NCBI GenBank assembly: GCA_002315475.1 | Contig: DCGI01000007.1 | Location: forward strand, 1 to 16,193 | Source: Christensenella sp. UBA1782 | GTDB lineage: Bacteria; Bacillota; Clostridia; Christensenellales; DTU072 | DNA: 16,193 bases | Direction: 5' to 3' | Shown: positions 16,011-16,193 of the stretch, one piece after another | Layout of the letters: every line of letters begins with the position of its first letter | Numbering within the stretch: the first letter of the stretch is position 1 | Notes under the pieces: model-generated | Told to the model about the DNA's origin: nothing | Seen by the model: the letters and a program-made list of their open reading frames with translations, nothing else | Database searches by the model: none | Made by a program: the position numbers and the translations under genes

Positions 16011-16063
16011 GGGTGCGAATAAGAAGTGCACAGATTTATTCTGTGAGATTCGCACCGATTTTT
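16011..16063 (+). terminator. Hairpin terminator after cas2
   Basis: GGTGCGAAT (16012-16020) pairs with ATTCGCACC (16048-16056), and inside it CACAG (16029-16033) pairs with CTGTG (16041-16045); a GA and five T follow (16059-16063). This looks like a Rho-independent terminator for the cas operon and would keep it apart from the array. The stem shares GGGTGCGA and TCGCACC with the CRISPR repeat. Confidence 0.7.
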
Positions 16064-16090
16064 CGCGAAAAAGAATACCGTTATGGTATT
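16059..16090. repeat. Two adjacent palindromes in the leader
   Basis: A 14-base perfect palindrome TTTTTCGCGAAAAA (16059-16072) is followed one base later by AATACC-GTTAT-GGTATT (16074-16090). They may be binding sites for a host factor or a repressor; the first also overlaps the T-run of the terminator. Confidence 0.5.
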
Positions 16091-16118
16091 TATTTATTAA
16101 TTTCAAATATTTTTACAG

Positions 16119-16154
16119 AAAAATGTCGACAAAATGGCATTTTTAGTCTATACT
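16119..16154 (+). promoter_or_regulatory. Promoter of the CRISPR array
   Basis: -35 TCGACA (16126-16131, one mismatch to TTGACA) and -10 TATACT (16149-16154, one mismatch) with a 17-base spacer. The start point would be about 16161, the first base of the first repeat. The -35 box lies in the palindrome TGTCGACA (16124-16131), and AAAAATG (16119-16125) and CATTTTT (16138-16144) form a 7-base inverted repeat around it. Confidence 0.75.
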
Positions 16155-16160
16155 ATAGCT

Positions 16161-16193
16161 GTCGCACCCCGCATGGGGTGCGTGGATTGAAAT
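16161..16193 (+). CRISPR. First repeat of the type I-C CRISPR array (array cut by window end)
   Basis: The repeat begins GTCGCACC, has the stem CGCACCCC / GGGGTGCG around GCAT, and ends TGGATTGAAAT, the classical type I-C form, 32 or 33 bases. The stem is what Cas5c recognises before it cuts. Orientation (GTCGC at the leader side) and position after cas2 identify it as the leader-proximal repeat. Only one copy is inside the window, so spacer length, number and targets are not known. Confidence 0.9.

Larger units (their letters stand above)
16004..16160 (+). promoter_or_regulatory. CRISPR leader
   Basis: 157 bases between the cas2 stop and the first repeat, AT-rich in its second half as expected. 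It holds a terminator hairpin (16011-16063), a perfect palindrome TTTTTCGCGAAAAA (16059-16072), an inverted repeat AATACC/GGTATT (16074-16090), and a promoter with another inverted repeat (16119-16144). The last bases, next to the repeat, are the usual site where Cas1-Cas2 reads the leader. Confidence 0.85.

Noticed and set aside
16004..16160. Hidden anti-CRISPR or other small gene in the leader
   Set aside because: No open frame with start, ribosome binding site and useful length on either strand was seen; the stretch is explained by terminator, palindromes and promoter.

Overview
The window holds two gene blocks in a row, all on the + strand. The first is a short-tailed (podovirus-like) phage packaging and head module at about 1-8240. 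The second is a type I-C CRISPR-Cas locus at about 8270-16193. Strong AGGAGG-type ribosome binding sites, a consensus sigma-70/A promoter, moderate GC, a BhlA/UviB-type holin and a type I-C repeat of the common form all fit a Firmicute, probably a gut-type clostridium, or a phage or prophage of one. Species cannot be named from sequence alone. Codon and base usage look alike in both blocks, judged by eye.

Phage block: terminase large subunit (32-1474, upstream edge close to the window start), a small protein resembling the C-terminal part of small terminase subunits (1471-1737), portal (1734-3593), scaffold (3609-4154), major capsid protein with a Gly/Ser/Thr-rich tail (4159-5505), a small conserved-looking unknown (5526-5846), a head-tail connector-like protein (5856-6383), a beta-propeller-like tail hub/DNA stabilisation protein (6380-7846), a 30-residue ORF (7836-7928) and a holin-like membrane protein (7940-8191). 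Genes overlap or sit within about 20 bases of each other, as in a single late operon. It closes with a symmetrical hairpin terminator (8192-8238). No integrase, repressor, endolysin or tailspike is present in the window.

CRISPR block: a consensus promoter (TTGACA - 18 bp - TATAAT with extended TG) begins about 35 bp after the phage terminator. It drives cas3 - cas5c - cas8c (with an internal cas11c start) - cas7c - cas4 - cas1 - cas2. Cas3 degrades DNA; Cas5c cuts pre-crRNA and, with Cas7c, Cas8c and Cas11c, forms Cascade; Cas4, Cas1 and Cas2 acquire spacers. A hairpin terminator ends the cas operon. A second promoter lies at the 3' end of the leader, so that transcription should start at about the first base of the first repeat (16161-16193), where the window ends.

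Two points matter most. First, cas7c is broken by a -1 frameshift near an A5 run (13512-13516). Adding one A restores a full 282-residue protein, so this is a sequencing error, a fresh mutation that disarms interference, or recoding. Second, the whole system sits as a self-contained cassette (own promoter, own terminator) directly behind a phage late operon, which raises the possibility of a phage- or prophage-carried type I-C system. The window cannot tell this from a prophage remnant lying beside a chromosomal locus.
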